Notes: generated from the letters alone by a model not told the origin. A DNA stretch of 64,000 bases from Pseudomonadota bacterium (GCA_023412495.1 JAEYNP010000108.1:62001-126000); one strand, 5' to 3'; positions 27,379-37,312 are shown, counted from the first letter of the stretch. Made by a program: numbers and translations.

Positions 27379-27394
27379 TGGCATGAATAATGCT
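27379..27394 (+). promoter_or_regulatory. Sigma-54 promoter of the chemosensory gene group
   Basis: TGGCATGAATAATGCT has GG at 27380-27381 and GC at 27392-27393, exactly 10 bases apart. The start of transcription would be near 27405, about 50 bases before the first gene of the group. A palindrome with CCGGCA/TGCCGG arms (27353-27375) lies just upstream. An adjacent NtrC-type regulator supports the call. Confidence 0.7.
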
Positions 27395-27456
27395 GTACTC
27401 CTCCAAACGAAGCATTTGTCGACATTTTTTTACGATCTCATTTTTATAAACTTGAA

Positions 27457-27891
27457 GTGAAGGCAAAAGCGGCTATGCCCATTTTTTTCTATGCAATGCA
27501 TAAAGACTGCAATCCAAGCTGCCGGGGGGGATGGCAGGCTTGTCCGCAGCGCTACCTGTCGGCACTGCGGAAGATAAACCGTTTCCATGACATCCGCCCC
27601 ATGTTCGGCGGCCAAACCCCTTTTGCTCCCGTGCCCGGCGGCTTTCCCAAAAATGGAGACCTTATTATTCTCTATGCCAAGAATCTGCAGGACCTGGAAG
27701 ATATTATCGGGAGCCGCGAAATGTTTGAAGGCCTGAAAAAAATTCTGGTCGTTGCTGACCCGACCGGCATTGAGGGCGACCTATACCATAAGCTGGCCCC
27801 CCGTTACATCACCCGGGCAGGGAGGGATGTGACCGAACTGGAAGCGGTCATCCGCAAGATGAAAACTTCAACACCCCACAAGAGGGTATAA
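27457..27891 (+). CDS. Small protein of unknown function, degenerate receiver-like
   Basis: A 144-residue protein (GTG start; ATG 27475 is an alternative). The first half has four cysteines or so in CNPSCRGGWQACPQR. The second half alternates strands and helices: GDLIILYAKN, KKILVVADPTG, YITRAGRDVTELEAVIRKM, an order like a CheY-type receiver or P-loop-like fold but without the phosphorylatable Asp. I do not recognise a family. It is the first gene after the sigma-54 promoter and precedes the triple-CheW gene by 86 bases. Confidence 0.7.
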   Translation: MKAKAAMPIFFYAMHKDCNPSCRGGWQACPQRYLSALRKINRFHDIRPMFGGQTPFAPVPGGFPKNGDLIILYAKNLQDLEDIIGSREMFEGLKKILVVADPTGIEGDLYHKLAPRYITRAGRDVTELEAVIRKMKTSTPHKRV

Positions 27892-27977
27892 GTGCCTTTC
27901 GCAGATTATTTTTGTTTTTTCTAAACGAGAATAATCCGTAAGGCATTAAGAGCTGGATAGCCAAAAGGAAAACGGCG

Positions 27978-29513
27978 ATGGCACAACAACAGTTATTTGC
28001 CTCCTTTCTCCTCGACCGGTCCGAAGGGCTGGAGATCGCGCTCAGGGCGGACAGCGTCACGGAGGCGACACCGGTTGCGGGTCCCATCCTGCGACTCCCC
28101 GCCAGCCCCGATTTTGTCGAAGGACTCATGAACCTCCGAAACGAGGCGATTCCGTTGATCAACCTGAAGAAACGGCTGGGGTTGGATGAACAGGTCTACG
28201 GCGACGGCGCCAAGGTGGCGGTCGTGAAAATCCTGCACCGCCGCTACGGGCTGCTGTTCGACGATATCAGGGAGGTCTTTGCGGTGACTCAGGCCGATGT
28301 CCGCAAGATGGACGGGGCGCTGCAGACGGAAGACCGCATTATCTCTTCCCTCATCAGTCTCCATCAGGGTGCGCGTACCATACAGCTGCTCGATCTCGCC
28401 AATCTTTTTCCGGGACAGGCCCTCGAGCTGGAGAAAACGTGCGAGCCATCCCCGGAGAAAATGAAAGAACGACGCTATTGCCGGCATGTTGTCTTTGCTT
28501 TCGGGGGGCAACTCTACGGCGTCCCGGTGGAATACGCTCAGGAGATAACTTTCTTCGAGGCCATCGATCAGATGTACAAACCTTGCCTCGAGGAAGGACC
28601 TCGCCCCTTCACCAGTTCGATCGAGGACCTCTACAGGCACGGCAACATCGACGGCTCCCTTCTCCTCAGGGGCAGGAGGATTCCGGTCCTGAGCGCTGCC
28701 CGGCTGCTGAAAGATTCAGGACTTGGGCAGGGCGAATATCTCGGCGAGAAGACACGGGTAATCGTCATCTCGACCCCGCATTTCGCCTTCGGTCTGATCG
28801 TGGAAGAGGTGAGTGCGATCGAGCGAATTCCCGATGACGAAATCCTGTCGGTCGGCGGCTGGGGGAGCACTGCGGTCAAGGGGATTTATGAAAAGAAAGA
28901 AGGCGGCAACATCATGCTTCTCGACATGGACCAGCTCATTTACGACCATGCCGACGAGCTGAAAGCCCTGACCCGGCTCAGCAGCGAAGAGACGGTACCG
29001 AAGCTCAAGGAAAAGGAGCAGTCGCTGGCGGCCCATCATCTGATTACAGAAAACTGCTATCTGATCTTCAATATCGGCAAGACCATGGCGGTGCAGCTCA
29101 AGGATGTCCAGGAGATCATCGAGCGAACCGGGGTCATGGGACTTCCGGGAGCGGACGGCTATCACAGCGGCATCATCAACCTGCGCGGCATGGTGGTGCC
29201 GGTGATCGATCTGCGGGCTTTCTACGGCTATACGGCTGCGAAATCCCCTTCGGAGGAGCGCAAACTCATCATTTGCCGTTCTGAATCGAGAACCGTAGCC
29301 CTCGAGGTGGATCAGATCGTGACGATTTACAAGCAGGAGCAATACCAGAATGCCACCTCCGTCAAAAAAGATCTGGCCAGACGGAAAGACACCCTGGACC
29401 GGCTGATCGCCTTTGTCCGAGAGGACGGGATCAACGAGCATGTCCTGGTCGTCAACATTCACAATCTGATACGCAACCATCTCGATATGCCGGCGGATCA
29501 GAAGATTGTATAA
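27978..29513 (+). CDS. Triple CheW-domain coupling protein
   Basis: A 511-residue protein with three CheW-like domains in tandem, at about 5-150, 170-335 and 345-500. Each has the hydrophobic barrel pattern and the segment before a Asn-Leu-Arg-type loop: VEGLMNLRNEAIPLINLKKR in the first and SGIINLRGMVVPVIDLRAFY in the third; the middle one is more diverged. Such proteins bridge receptors and CheA in chemosensory arrays. There is no CheA in the window. The soluble multi-PAS receptor follows 47 bases downstream. Confidence 0.9.
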   Translation: MAQQQLFASFLLDRSEGLEIALRADSVTEATPVAGPILRLPASPDFVEGLMNLRNEAIPLINLKKRLGLDEQVYGDGAKVAVVKILHRRYGLLFDDIREVFAVTQADVRKMDGALQTEDRIISSLISLHQGARTIQLLDLANLFPGQALELEKTCEPSPEKMKERRYCRHVVFAFGGQLYGVPVEYAQEITFFEAIDQMYKPCLEEGPRPFTSSIEDLYRHGNIDGSLLLRGRRIPVLSAARLLKDSGLGQGEYLGEKTRVIVISTPHFAFGLIVEEVSAIERIPDDEILSVGGWGSTAVKGIYEKKEGGNIMLLDMDQLIYDHADELKALTRLSSEETVPKLKEKEQSLAAHHLITENCYLIFNIGKTMAVQLKDVQEIIERTGVMGLPGADGYHSGIINLRGMVVPVIDLRAFYGYTAAKSPSEERKLIICRSESRTVALEVDQIVTIYKQEQYQNATSVKKDLARRKDTLDRLIAFVREDGINEHVLVVNIHNLIRNHLDMPADQKIV

Positions 29514-29560
29514 AATCGTTAATTGGGAAACTCACAGGATCTTAAAAGGGGATGGAAAAA

Positions 29561-32500
29561 ATGGAAAAAGCAAAGAATTTGGAAATGGACAAGTCGTGTC
29601 TCAATCTGTTCACGGACCCGAGTTACATCGTCGACGAGAAAAAGATCGTCACCTGGGCCAATACCTCCTTTCTCGAACGGTTCAAGCACTCAGGGGAAAC
29701 GCTTTTCGGCAGGATGACCTGCGAAGAGGCCTGTCCGACCCAGCTCTGCGGAACGAAGGATTGCCCGGTCGACAAGGCGCGCCGGATCAACAAGACTGTG
29801 GCGGCGGAAGTCGTCCATCAGGACGGCAACAGGATGGCTTTCTTCGCCAGCACGGCCATGCCCATGAACGGCAGCGGGACGCTCGTGACACTCTCCGATA
29901 TCAGCCGGATCAAATCCATGGAAGCGCGCCTGCGGCAGCTGTCGACCGACCTCGATGTCATCCCTACGCCTATCATGGAGATCGACACCAAGTTCACCAT
30001 CACCTTCATGAATCCGGCCGGCGCGGCGGTGGCCGGGCTCACGGCGGATGAGGCGATCGGCAAGAAGTGCTACGATCTCTTCAAGACACCGCACTGCAAG
30101 ACCGACAAATGCGCCTGCGCCCGGGCGATGAAGACCGACTCGGTGGTCACTGAACAGACCATCGCCAGGCCCAGGGACGGGGTCATCGTGCCCATCAAGT
30201 ATACCGGCGCCCCGGTCAAGGACGCCAAGGGCAATATCAAAGGAGCGCTAGAGTACATCCTCGACATGACCGAGGAAGTGAAGCAGAAGCAGATGGCGGA
30301 CGAGAAGATCGAAAATCTCAACACCCTGCCGACCCCGGTCCTGGCTATCGATACCGATTTCGACATCACCTTCATCAATCCGGCGGGTGCGGCGGTGCTC
30401 GGCAGGACGCCCGACGAGGTGTTCGGCAAGAAGTGCTACGATCTCTTCAAGACACCGCACTGCAGGACCGACAAATGCGCCTGCGCCCGGGCGATGCGCA
30501 CCGATGCGGTGGTGACCGATCAGACGATCGCCAGGCCGGCGGAGGGGGTGATCATCCCGATCAAGTACACCGGCGCCCCGATCAAGGACGCCAAGGGCAA
30601 TATCAAGGGCGCCCTGGAATATGTCCTCGATATGACCGAGGAGGTCAAACAGAAGCAGGTGGCCGACGAGAAGATCGAGAACCTCAACACCCTGCCCACC
30701 CCGGTCCTGGCCGTCGACACGGATTTCGCCATCACCTACATCAATCCGGCGGGTGCGGCGGTACTGGGCAGGACACCCGACGAGGTGGTCGGCAAGAAAT
30801 GCTACGATCTCTTTAAGACGCCGCACTGTAAGACCGACAAGTGCGCCTGCGGCAGGGCGATGCGCACCGATGCGGTGGTGACCGAGCAGACGATCGCCCG
30901 GCCGGCGGAGGGGGTGATCATCCCGATCAAGTACACCGGCGCCCCGATCAAGGACGCCAAGGGCAACATCAAGGGCGCCCTGGAATATGTCCTCGACATG
31001 ACAGAGGAAGTCAAGCAGAAGCAGGCGGCGGATGAGAAGATCGAGAACCTCAACACCATCCCGACGCCGATCATGGCCATCGACACCGACTACACCATCA
31101 CCTTCATGAATCCGGCGGGTGCCGCAGTGCTTGGCTCGACGCCGGATCAACTCCTCGGCCGCAAGTGCTATGATCTCTTCAAGACGCCGCACTGCAAGAC
31201 CGAGAAATGCGCCTGCACCCGGGCGATGAAGACCGATGCGGTGGTGACCGAGCAGACGATCGCCCGGCCGGCGGAGGGGGTGATCATCCCGATCAAGTAC
31301 ACCGGCGCCCCGATTAAGGACGCCAAGGGCAACATCAAGGGCGCGCTCGAATATGTCCTCGACATGACCGAGGAGGTGAGGCAGAAGCAGGCGGCGGACG
31401 AGAAGATCGAGAACCTCAACACCATCCCGACGCCGATCATGGCCATCGACATCGACTACAACGTCACCTTCATGAACCCGGCAGGGGCCGCGGTGCTCGG
31501 CCGGAGCCCGGATCAGGTGATCGGCAAGAAGTGCTACGACCTTTTTTGCACCGATCACTGCCGCACTGAAAAATGCGCCTGCAGCCAGGCGATGCGCACT
31601 GATACCGTGATTCAGGAACAGGCCACGGCGCGGCCGAACGGCAAAATCATGCCGATCAAGTACACCGCCTCGCCCATCAAGGATGCCAAGGGCAACATCA
31701 AGGGGGCGCTGGAATACATCACCGACGTGACCGCCGAGAAAGCGGTGGAAAAACTGATCAGCGAGGCGGTGAACGAGGTCGACGGCCTGGTCAGCGAATC
31801 AAAGCGCCGCATGGACCAGGGCAGCGTCAAGGTCGATGAGATGAACGTCATGATCGACGAGGAGGTGAAGAAGCTCGACGCTGCCCTGAGAACGGTACAG
31901 GAGATGGTGGCGAGCTCCGGCGAGATGCTGACGCTTTCGACCGAGTCGAACCGCCTGGCAGCCGACCTGTCCAGGGAGGCGGAGACCGGCAAGGCGGCCG
32001 GCAAGAACGCCGGGCAGAAGCTGATCGACATCAACAACGCCATGCAGAAAAACAACGAAATGGTGAGCGGCCTGGTCAGCCAGCTGGAGAAGATTTCCGG
32101 TTTTGTCGATATCATCAAGGATATCGCTTCGAAGACCAACCTGCTCGCCTTCAATGCGGCAATCGAGGCGGCCCGGGCGGGCGATGCCGGGCGCGGCTTT
32201 GCGGTGGTGGCCGACGAGGTGCGCAAGCTTGCCGAGAACAGCTCGAAGTCGGCCATCGACATCTCCGATATCGTCAAGAAGGTGGAAAAGGAATCCCTGC
32301 AGACGATCACGGCGATGCAGGCCGGGATGGCCATGCTGGACGAAGGCGGTCGGGTGATCAACACCGCCCTCGATTCCATGGAGACTATCTCGAGGGGCAT
32401 CGGGACCATCTCCGGAGCGGTGGGCAATCTCAGCGACAAATCGAAGAATCTCTGCAGCGGCGGTCAGCGGGTCATGGCGGAGATCGAGGATGTCGCCCAC

Positions 32501-32623
32501 TCCTCAAAGGAGAATCAGCAGTCGACCAGGATCGTCAATCAGTCCCTCAGCGAGACGGTAGCCGCCCTGGATCGTCTGGTCGGCTCAACCAAAAACCTTC
32601 AGGATGCGGTCCGGAACCTTTAG
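29561..32623 (+). CDS. Soluble chemoreceptor with five tandem Cys-cluster PAS domains
   Basis: A 1020-residue methyl-accepting-type receptor with no membrane helix. The N-terminal ~120 residues form a diverged PAS with cysteines ([20 protein letters not shown]). Five PAS units of 122 residues follow, each with [19 protein letters not shown] or a close variant, giving four conserved cysteines. A coiled coil leads to the signalling domain with tip [23 protein letters not shown] 29561 sits 9 bases after AAAGGGG; ATG 29552 overlaps that site. Spacing of cysteines suggests metal, Fe-S or redox sensing, not c-type heme (no CxxCH). Confidence 0.93.
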   Translation: MEKAKNLEMDKSCLNLFTDPSYIVDEKKIVTWANTSFLERFKHSGETLFGRMTCEEACPTQLCGTKDCPVDKARRINKTVAAEVVHQDGNRMAFFASTAMPMNGSGTLVTLSDISRIKSMEARLRQLSTDLDVIPTPIMEIDTKFTITFMNPAGAAVAGLTADEAIGKKCYDLFKTPHCKTDKCACARAMKTDSVVTEQTIARPRDGVIVPIKYTGAPVKDAKGNIKGALEYILDMTEEVKQKQMADEKIENLNTLPTPVLAIDTDFDITFINPAGAAVLGRTPDEVFGKKCYDLFKTPHCRTDKCACARAMRTDAVVTDQTIARPAEGVIIPIKYTGAPIKDAKGNIKGALEYVLDMTEEVKQKQVADEKIENLNTLPTPVLAVDTDFAITYINPAGAAVLGRTPDEVVGKKCYDLFKTPHCKTDKCACGRAMRTDAVVTEQTIARPAEGVIIPIKYTGAPIKDAKGNIKGALEYVLDMTEEVKQKQAADEKIENLNTIPTPIMAIDTDYTITFMNPAGAAVLGSTPDQLLGRKCYDLFKTPHCKTEKCACTRAMKTDAVVTEQTIARPAEGVIIPIKYTGAPIKDAKGNIKGALEYVLDMTEEVRQKQAADEKIENLNTIPTPIMAIDIDYNVTFMNPAGAAVLGRSPDQVIGKKCYDLFCTDHCRTEKCACSQAMRTDTVIQEQATARPNGKIMPIKYTASPIKDAKGNIKGALEYITDVTAEKAVEKLISEAVNEVDGLVSESKRRMDQGSVKVDEMNVMIDEEVKKLDAALRTVQEMVASSGEMLTLSTESNRLAADLSREAETGKAAGKNAGQKLIDINNAMQKNNEMVSGLVSQLEKISGFVDIIKDIASKTNLLAFNAAIEAARAGDAGRGFAVVADEVRKLAENSSKSAIDISDIVKKVEKESLQTITAMQAGMAMLDEGGRVINTALDSMETISRGIGTISGAVGNLSDKSKNLCSGGQRVMAEIEDVAHSSKENQQSTRIVNQSLSETVAALDRLVGSTKNLQDAVRNL
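29960..31789 (+). repeat. Five tandem 366-bp coding repeats
   Basis: Units begin near 29960, 30326, 30692, 31058 and 31424 and each encodes one PAS domain of the receptor. Units 2 to 4 are close to identical at both protein and DNA level over long stretches, for example from [20 protein letters not shown] to EKIENLNT. The last unit is the most diverged and lacks the KTP step. The pattern indicates recent duplication or ongoing gene conversion, and the unit number may vary between strains. Confidence 0.95.
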
Positions 32624-32755
32624 TACCTTAGTAATTATTTCGTGAAGGTACTTATACCCCTCAAGGGGGTACTGAAAAGAGTCCCCTCTGCTGTAGGAGG
32701 GGATCACAACCCTTGGGTTTGCGGGCATCCCGCATGAGTAAGGATCATTGATACC

Positions 32756-32786
32756 CCGGCCCGGTATGCAAGGTTGCTCGGGCCGG
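32756..32786. other. GC-rich hairpin after the receptor gene
   Basis: CCGGCCCG (32756-32763) pairs with CGGGCCGG (32779-32786). It lies between the receptor gene and the acetyltransferase gene. Other small stems (CCCCTC/GAGGGG near 32681-32702) precede it. No T tract follows, so a transcript-processing or leader structure is as likely as a terminator. Confidence 0.4.
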
Positions 32787-32802
32787 CGGATGAACACAGA
32801 CT

Positions 32803-33384
32803 ATGATCTACGGTGATAAGATAATGACACCCCGGCTCCGGCTGCGGCGGATAATCGAGAGCGATCTGCCGCTCTATGTCGCCTGGAGCAACAGCGATCT
32901 TGCCCACGGCAGCTATCTCACGCCGGATCGGGAGGATGAAGTCAAGGGGAGGGAGAGCATCGTTTCCGGCCGGTACTGGAACGATCTCAACCGCCTGTTT
33001 CTCATCGAGACGAGGAATGAAAGACCCATCGGCACCATCCGTTACTGGCTGCGGCCGGAGCGCAAAAGCTGGGCGGTCATGGCCATCAAGATCTCGGAGC
33101 CGGAGATGCGCAACAGGGGATTCGGCACCGAGGCCCAGAAATATCTGATCATCCAGCTTTTCCAGAGAATGAAGGTGCAGGGCGTGGAGATGTACACCGA
33201 CATCAACAATCGGCCGCAGCAGCGCTGTCTGCAGAAGCTGGGCTTTGAACTGGCGGAAACCCTCAGCTATGACGATCATCAGGTGAAGCGGGTCGGCCAT
33301 CTGTTCCGGCTCGACGAGGCTGCCTTTGACCGGAACCCGGTATATCGATATCATTATGAATATGAAAGTGGGACTGGTTGTTGA
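32803..33384 (+). CDS. GNAT acetyltransferase, RimJ/RimL-like
   Basis: A 193-residue acetyltransferase. It starts with the RimJ/RimL-type opening TPRLRLRRIIESDLPLYVAW, and the acetyl-CoA-binding turn is RNRGFGTEAQKYL. C-terminal VNNRPQQRCLQKLGF-like sequence (DINNRPQQRCLQKLGFELAE) matches the beta-alpha end of this subfamily. Targets are usually protein N-termini or small amines. ATG 32824 is an alternative start. Its end overlaps the deacetylase gene by 29 bases, so an acetylase and a deacetylase are translationally linked. Confidence 0.87.
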   Translation: MIYGDKIMTPRLRLRRIIESDLPLYVAWSNSDLAHGSYLTPDREDEVKGRESIVSGRYWNDLNRLFLIETRNERPIGTIRYWLRPERKSWAVMAIKISEPEMRNRGFGTEAQKYLIIQLFQRMKVQGVEMYTDINNRPQQRCLQKLGFELAETLSYDDHQVKRVGHLFRLDEAAFDRNPVYRYHYEYESGTGC

Positions 33385-34387
33385 CGACAGGTACCTGCAC
33401 CACGCGATTTCCCGGCCATCACCGGAAAATCCTGAGCGATTGCGCAGGCTCTCAATGATCGTCCGGGATCGGTACCGGCATGCCTGCCGGATGTTTCCGG
33501 CGCGGGCTGCCGAGATTGTCGACATCGAGGCGGTCCATTCCCGCTTTTACCTCGATCAGCTGAGGCATCATGTGGTGAATGGCGATCCCTATGCCTACGA
33601 CCGCGACACCTACCTGATGGAGGACTCCTTCTTCACCGCCGAATTGGCGGCGGGAGGGTGTCTCGAACTTGCCGACCGGATCATGGACGGGACGCTCGAC
33701 CATGGTTTTGCCCTGATCCGTCCGCCTGGCCACCACGCCGAGCCCGGGCGGGGCATGGGCTTCTGCATTTTCAACAACGTTTCGGTGACGGCCCGGTATC
33801 TGCGCCGGAAATACGGCTTGAACCGGATCCTTGTCGTCGACTTCGACGCCCACCACGGCAACGGCACCCAGGAAGTGTTCTACGAAACCGACGAGGTTCT
33901 GTTTATCTCCATCCACCAGCGCGACCTGTTTCCTTTCACCGGAAAGGTGAATGAGGCAGGGATCGGGCAGGGGCAGGGGTACACGATCAACATCCCGGTC
34001 TTTGCCCAGTTCGGCGATCTGGAATACACCTTCCTTCTGGGCCGCATCCTGCAGAGCGTCATGGAGCAGTACCTGCCTCAGATCGTCCTGGTCTCTGCCG
34101 GCTTCGACGGCCATCGGGACGAGACGATCAGCGGCACTCTGCTCTCCACCGAATGGTACGGTCTCGCCACTGCGCTGCTGAAACAGTACGCCCATGATGT
34201 CTGCGGCGGCAGGTTGCTGATGATACTCGAGGGGGGGTACAATCCCGTTTCCCTCGAAGCCTCGGTCCTGACGACTCTTGACAGCCTGCTCACCGCCCGG
34301 CGGGATAAGATCGGCATCTTTTATTCGGAACGGGCCAATCAGGTCCTTAAAAATCATCCTTTGCACGGTTGCTGGACCCTGCAATAG
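33356..34387 (+). CDS. Histone deacetylase-superfamily (AcuC/acetylpolyamine-type) deacetylase
   Basis: A 343-residue zinc amidohydrolase. The active site is seen in RPPGHHAEPGRGMGFC (tandem His), VVDFDAHHGNGTQEVF (Asp and His ligands), SAGFDGHRDE (second Asp ligand) and LEGGYN at the end. It removes acetyl groups from lysines, polyamines or small amides; the target is unknown. The start is the ATG at 33356 or 33362, both inside the 3' end of the acetyltransferase gene. Confidence 0.92.
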   Translation: MNMKVGLVVDDRYLHHAISRPSPENPERLRRLSMIVRDRYRHACRMFPARAAEIVDIEAVHSRFYLDQLRHHVVNGDPYAYDRDTYLMEDSFFTAELAAGGCLELADRIMDGTLDHGFALIRPPGHHAEPGRGMGFCIFNNVSVTARYLRRKYGLNRILVVDFDAHHGNGTQEVFYETDEVLFISIHQRDLFPFTGKVNEAGIGQGQGYTINIPVFAQFGDLEYTFLLGRILQSVMEQYLPQIVLVSAGFDGHRDETISGTLLSTEWYGLATALLKQYAHDVCGGRLLMILEGGYNPVSLEASVLTTLDSLLTARRDKIGIFYSERANQVLKNHPLHGCWTLQ

Positions 34388-34401
34388 AACGATCGGAAGC
34401 C

Positions 34402-34842
34402 ATGACAAAAAATATCAGTGTTGACGAGCAAGCCCTCAAAACCATTTTTCACGAATGCCGGCAGTGCGGAACCTGCTGTAAGAAGTACCGCAAAATTGTC
34501 CTGCAACCGGACGAGGTGGAATTTATCGAGAAGATGGGCGGGCATGTCGGGGTGGGGGTAAGCATGGCGACCATCAGGGAGAAAGGGCTGACTGCCGCAA
34601 CCGCAGAAGCAAAAGCCGACGGAAAGCTCTACATGATCCATCCCGACGACAAAGGCTGTGTCTTTCTGCAGCTCAAGAACGGCAAATACTGCTGCACTAT
34701 CTACCATTACCGGCCGAAAACCTGCCGGGGCTTTCGCTGCAATCTTGCCGATGACAGTTTTCTCCAGTTGTTCGGCGGTCAGGATGCCATCCATCTCCTC
34801 GGCACGGACCGCTACGGTTTGCCCCTGAAAAAGGACTTATGA
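34402..34842 (+). CDS. YkgJ-family cysteine-cluster protein
   Basis: A 146-residue protein of the Fe-S/zinc-binding YkgJ (UPF0153) type. N-terminal cysteines are in CRQCGTCCKKYRKI, with later ones in KGCVFL, KYCCTIYHYRPKTCRGFRC. This is the standard eight-cysteine layout. The role of the family is unknown. ATG 34402 follows GGAAG; the frame extends upstream to 34369 without a better start. It meets the convergent permease gene 10 bases later. Confidence 0.87.
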   Translation: MTKNISVDEQALKTIFHECRQCGTCCKKYRKIVLQPDEVEFIEKMGGHVGVGVSMATIREKGLTAATAEAKADGKLYMIHPDDKGCVFLQLKNGKYCCTIYHYRPKTCRGFRCNLADDSFLQLFGGQDAIHLLGTDRYGLPLKKDL

Positions 34843-34851
34843 GAAATCCCG

Positions 34852-35955
34852 TTACTTGCCGTTGCGGATATAGGGGTCGTACTTCTTCAGGTAGATTTCA
34901 GAGAGGGTGAGGAAGGCCGTGATGATCAGCGGGCCATAGATGATTCCGAGAATGCCGTAGACGCTCAACCCGCCGATGATCGACAGAAAAACCAGCAGGG
35001 TATGCATCTTCACCTCGGTGCCGACCATCTTGGGCTTGGCTATGTATTCCATGCCGAAGGAAAGAACCATATAGAAAATGACGAGGAAGATGCCCTGACC
35101 CAGCCTGTCGCTCAGCATGAGATAGAGCGCGGTCGGGATCATCACCAGCCCGATGCCGAAAATCGGCAGGAAAGCCAGGATCGCCATGACACATCCCCAG
35201 AGCAGCGGGGAACTGAGTCCCATCACGGAAAAAACCACCCCGCCGATAATCCCCTGCACCAGACCGCAGATGCCGTTTCCCTTGAGGATGGCATTGGCGA
35301 TTTCCTGAAACTTGTTGATCAGCAGATGATTCTCATGCTCCGGCAGCGGCGAGATGCGGATCAGGTATTCGATGAGCTTCGGCATATCCATGAGGAGAAA
35401 GAAGATCACCAGGATCATCATGAGAAAAAGAGCGAGGAATTCCGCGATATTCGCTGCCCAGGAACTGGCCTGGTTGTAGAGCAGGAGACCACCGTTCTTC
35501 GCCAGATAGGAAAAGGTGTCGGAAAGATGGGAGGGGTTGAATTCGAAGCCGACGACTTGCCGGAGCTGTTCCTGAAATTGTAAAATGAGAGGGCTCTCCT
35601 GGATAAAGAGCTGAAGCTTCATGCCGATTCGGCTGTCTCGTCCCCAGGTGTAGATGTTGAGCGCTTCATCGGCCAAGGCAAAGACGAAGAGAATCAGAGG
35701 GATGAACACGATGGCGATGATCAGAAAACACGTTGCCGCCGAAGAAAGTGGATTGGAGAGCATCCTGCCCAGGAAGATGTAAATTGGCCGGAATAGATTG
35801 GCGAGCAGGAACGACAGGACCAGGATCGACCAGAACGGCCAGAGAATCCGGCCGAAAAAGAAGATCGAGATCAGGAATACCAGAAGGAAATACCTGGTGC
35901 TCAACGGGCTGGGGATCTGGTCATTCGCTCGGTAACCTGTCTCGGGTGAATGCAT
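34852..35955 (-). CDS. AI-2E family transporter (PerM/UPF0118)
   Basis: A 367-residue inner-membrane protein with about eight helices. The first three helices fall in residues 20-95, then a soluble loop (about 100-165), then helices including GICGLVQGIIGGVVFSVMGL and IGGLSVYGILGIIYGPL, which are the family signature. Members export autoinducer-2, Na+/H+ or unknown solutes. It is transcribed away from ilvE; the 190-base gap between them presumably holds both promoters. Confidence 0.9.
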   Translation of the reverse strand: MHSPETGYRANDQIPSPLSTRYFLLVFLISIFFFGRILWPFWSILVLSFLLANLFRPIYIFLGRMLSNPLSSAATCFLIIAIVFIPLILFVFALADEALNIYTWGRDSRIGMKLQLFIQESPLILQFQEQLRQVVGFEFNPSHLSDTFSYLAKNGGLLLYNQASSWAANIAEFLALFLMMILVIFFLLMDMPKLIEYLIRISPLPEHENHLLINKFQEIANAILKGNGICGLVQGIIGGVVFSVMGLSSPLLWGCVMAILAFLPIFGIGLVMIPTALYLMLSDRLGQGIFLVIFYMVLSFGMEYIAKPKMVGTEVKMHTLLVFLSIIGGLSVYGILGIIYGPLIITAFLTLSEIYLKKYDPYIRNGK

Positions 35956-36145
35956 GAGAACTTCTTAGGTAATTCGGGTTGGTGAGGGTGATGAAATAGA
36001 GTTGCATTTGCTCGGGCAGCTGAGGTATTTTTATAGACTTTTATCGGAAAATACTGGGTTTTTGCTGCGCTCGGCGTAGCAAGAAGTATATCCTCTCTAC
36101 TTGATTAAGCAAAGAAAAATAACAGGGCTCTAGGAGATTGGCGGA

Positions 36146-37228
36146 ATGTGGGAAGATCTTGGAATCGCATTGGAAAAAGTTGAAAAGGAGAAGCTGAAGA
36201 AGAAACCCGATCCTGACAAGCTCGGGTTCGGCCTGCACTTCACCGATCATATGTTCCTGATGAAATGGAACAAGGCCGAAGGCTGGCATGATGCCCGGAT
36301 CTGCCCCTATCATGATTTCAGCTTGAATCCGGCGTCGATGGTTTTCCATTACGGTCAGGCGATCTTCGAGGGGCTCAAGGCCTACAGGGGGAAGGATAAT
36401 CAGTTGTTCCTGTTCCGGCCGAAAGACAATTTCGAGAGGATGAACACCTCGGCGCTGAGGATGTGCATGCCCCGCATCCCGGTGGATAAGATGGTGAGCG
36501 CACTGAAGGCCCTTGTTTATCTGGAAAAGCAATGGGTTCCAAGGACGGAGGGGGCGACCCTCTATATCCGGCCGACGATGATCGCGGTTGAGCCGACACT
36601 GGGGGTGAAGCCTTCTTCTTCCTATTATTTTTACATCATCATGTCCCCGGTCGGCGCCTATTACGCCGAAGGCTGCAATCCCACCAAGATCTACATCAGC
36701 GATCAATTTGTCCGGGCCGTGAAGGGCGGGGTCGGCAATGTCAAGACCGCAGGCAACTATGCCGCTTCCCTCCTCACCTCGGAGATAGCCAAAAAGGCAG
36801 GTTGCACCCAGGTTCTTTGGCTCGACGCCTGCGAACATAAATATATAGAGGAGGTGGGCACCAGCAACATCTTCTTCAGGATCGACGACCAGCTCATCAC
36901 CCCGCCACTGGAAGGCTCGATCCTCGGCGGGCTCACCCGCGATTCGGTGCTGAAGCTTGTCGCCGGCTGGGGCATCGATGTGGCCGAGGAAAGGATTTCC
37001 ATCGAGGAAGTGCTCCAAGCAAACCGGAGTGGCAGGCTTCAGGAAGTTTTCGGCACCGGCACCGCCGCAGTCATCTCTCCCGTCGGTGAATTCCTTTACA
37101 AAGACGAACACTATGTCATCAATGACGGCCGGACCGGCGAGATTGCGGCGAGGTTGTACAAAGAACTGCAGGCCATCCAAAACGGTTATCAGGACGATCC
37201 TTTCAATTGGGTTGTCCGGGTCGGCTGA
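36146..37228 (+). CDS. ilvE: Branched-chain amino acid aminotransferase
   Basis: A 360-residue PLP enzyme of fold type IV, catalysing the last step of Val, Leu and Ile synthesis and the first of their breakdown. The PLP lysine is K200 in GGVGNVKTAGNYAASLL. Other signatures are FHYGQAIFEGLKAYRG, the EEVGTSNIFF loop and GTGTAAVISPVG. Length and motifs fit the class II (eukaryote-like) BCAT rather than E. coli IlvE. AGGAG lies about 12 bases before the ATG. Confidence 0.95.
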   Translation: MWEDLGIALEKVEKEKLKKKPDPDKLGFGLHFTDHMFLMKWNKAEGWHDARICPYHDFSLNPASMVFHYGQAIFEGLKAYRGKDNQLFLFRPKDNFERMNTSALRMCMPRIPVDKMVSALKALVYLEKQWVPRTEGATLYIRPTMIAVEPTLGVKPSSSYYFYIIMSPVGAYYAEGCNPTKIYISDQFVRAVKGGVGNVKTAGNYAASLLTSEIAKKAGCTQVLWLDACEHKYIEEVGTSNIFFRIDDQLITPPLEGSILGGLTRDSVLKLVAGWGIDVAEERISIEEVLQANRSGRLQEVFGTGTAAVISPVGEFLYKDEHYVINDGRTGEIAARLYKELQAIQNGYQDDPFNWVVRVG

Positions 37229-37312
37229 TGTCAGTTATGTTGAATGATTTGGTGGTCTTATAACATATTTGAGGCTACCGGGGCTTCCCCCTTCTTTTTT
37301 TCCTTTTCGGGC

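Noticed and set aside
30060..31560. c-type heme sites in the PAS repeats
   Set aside because: The cysteines follow HC-x4-KCAC spacing and no CxxCH motif is present.
32624..32802. Riboswitch after the receptor gene
   Set aside because: Several short hairpins exist, but no recognisable GEMM or other conserved core was seen.
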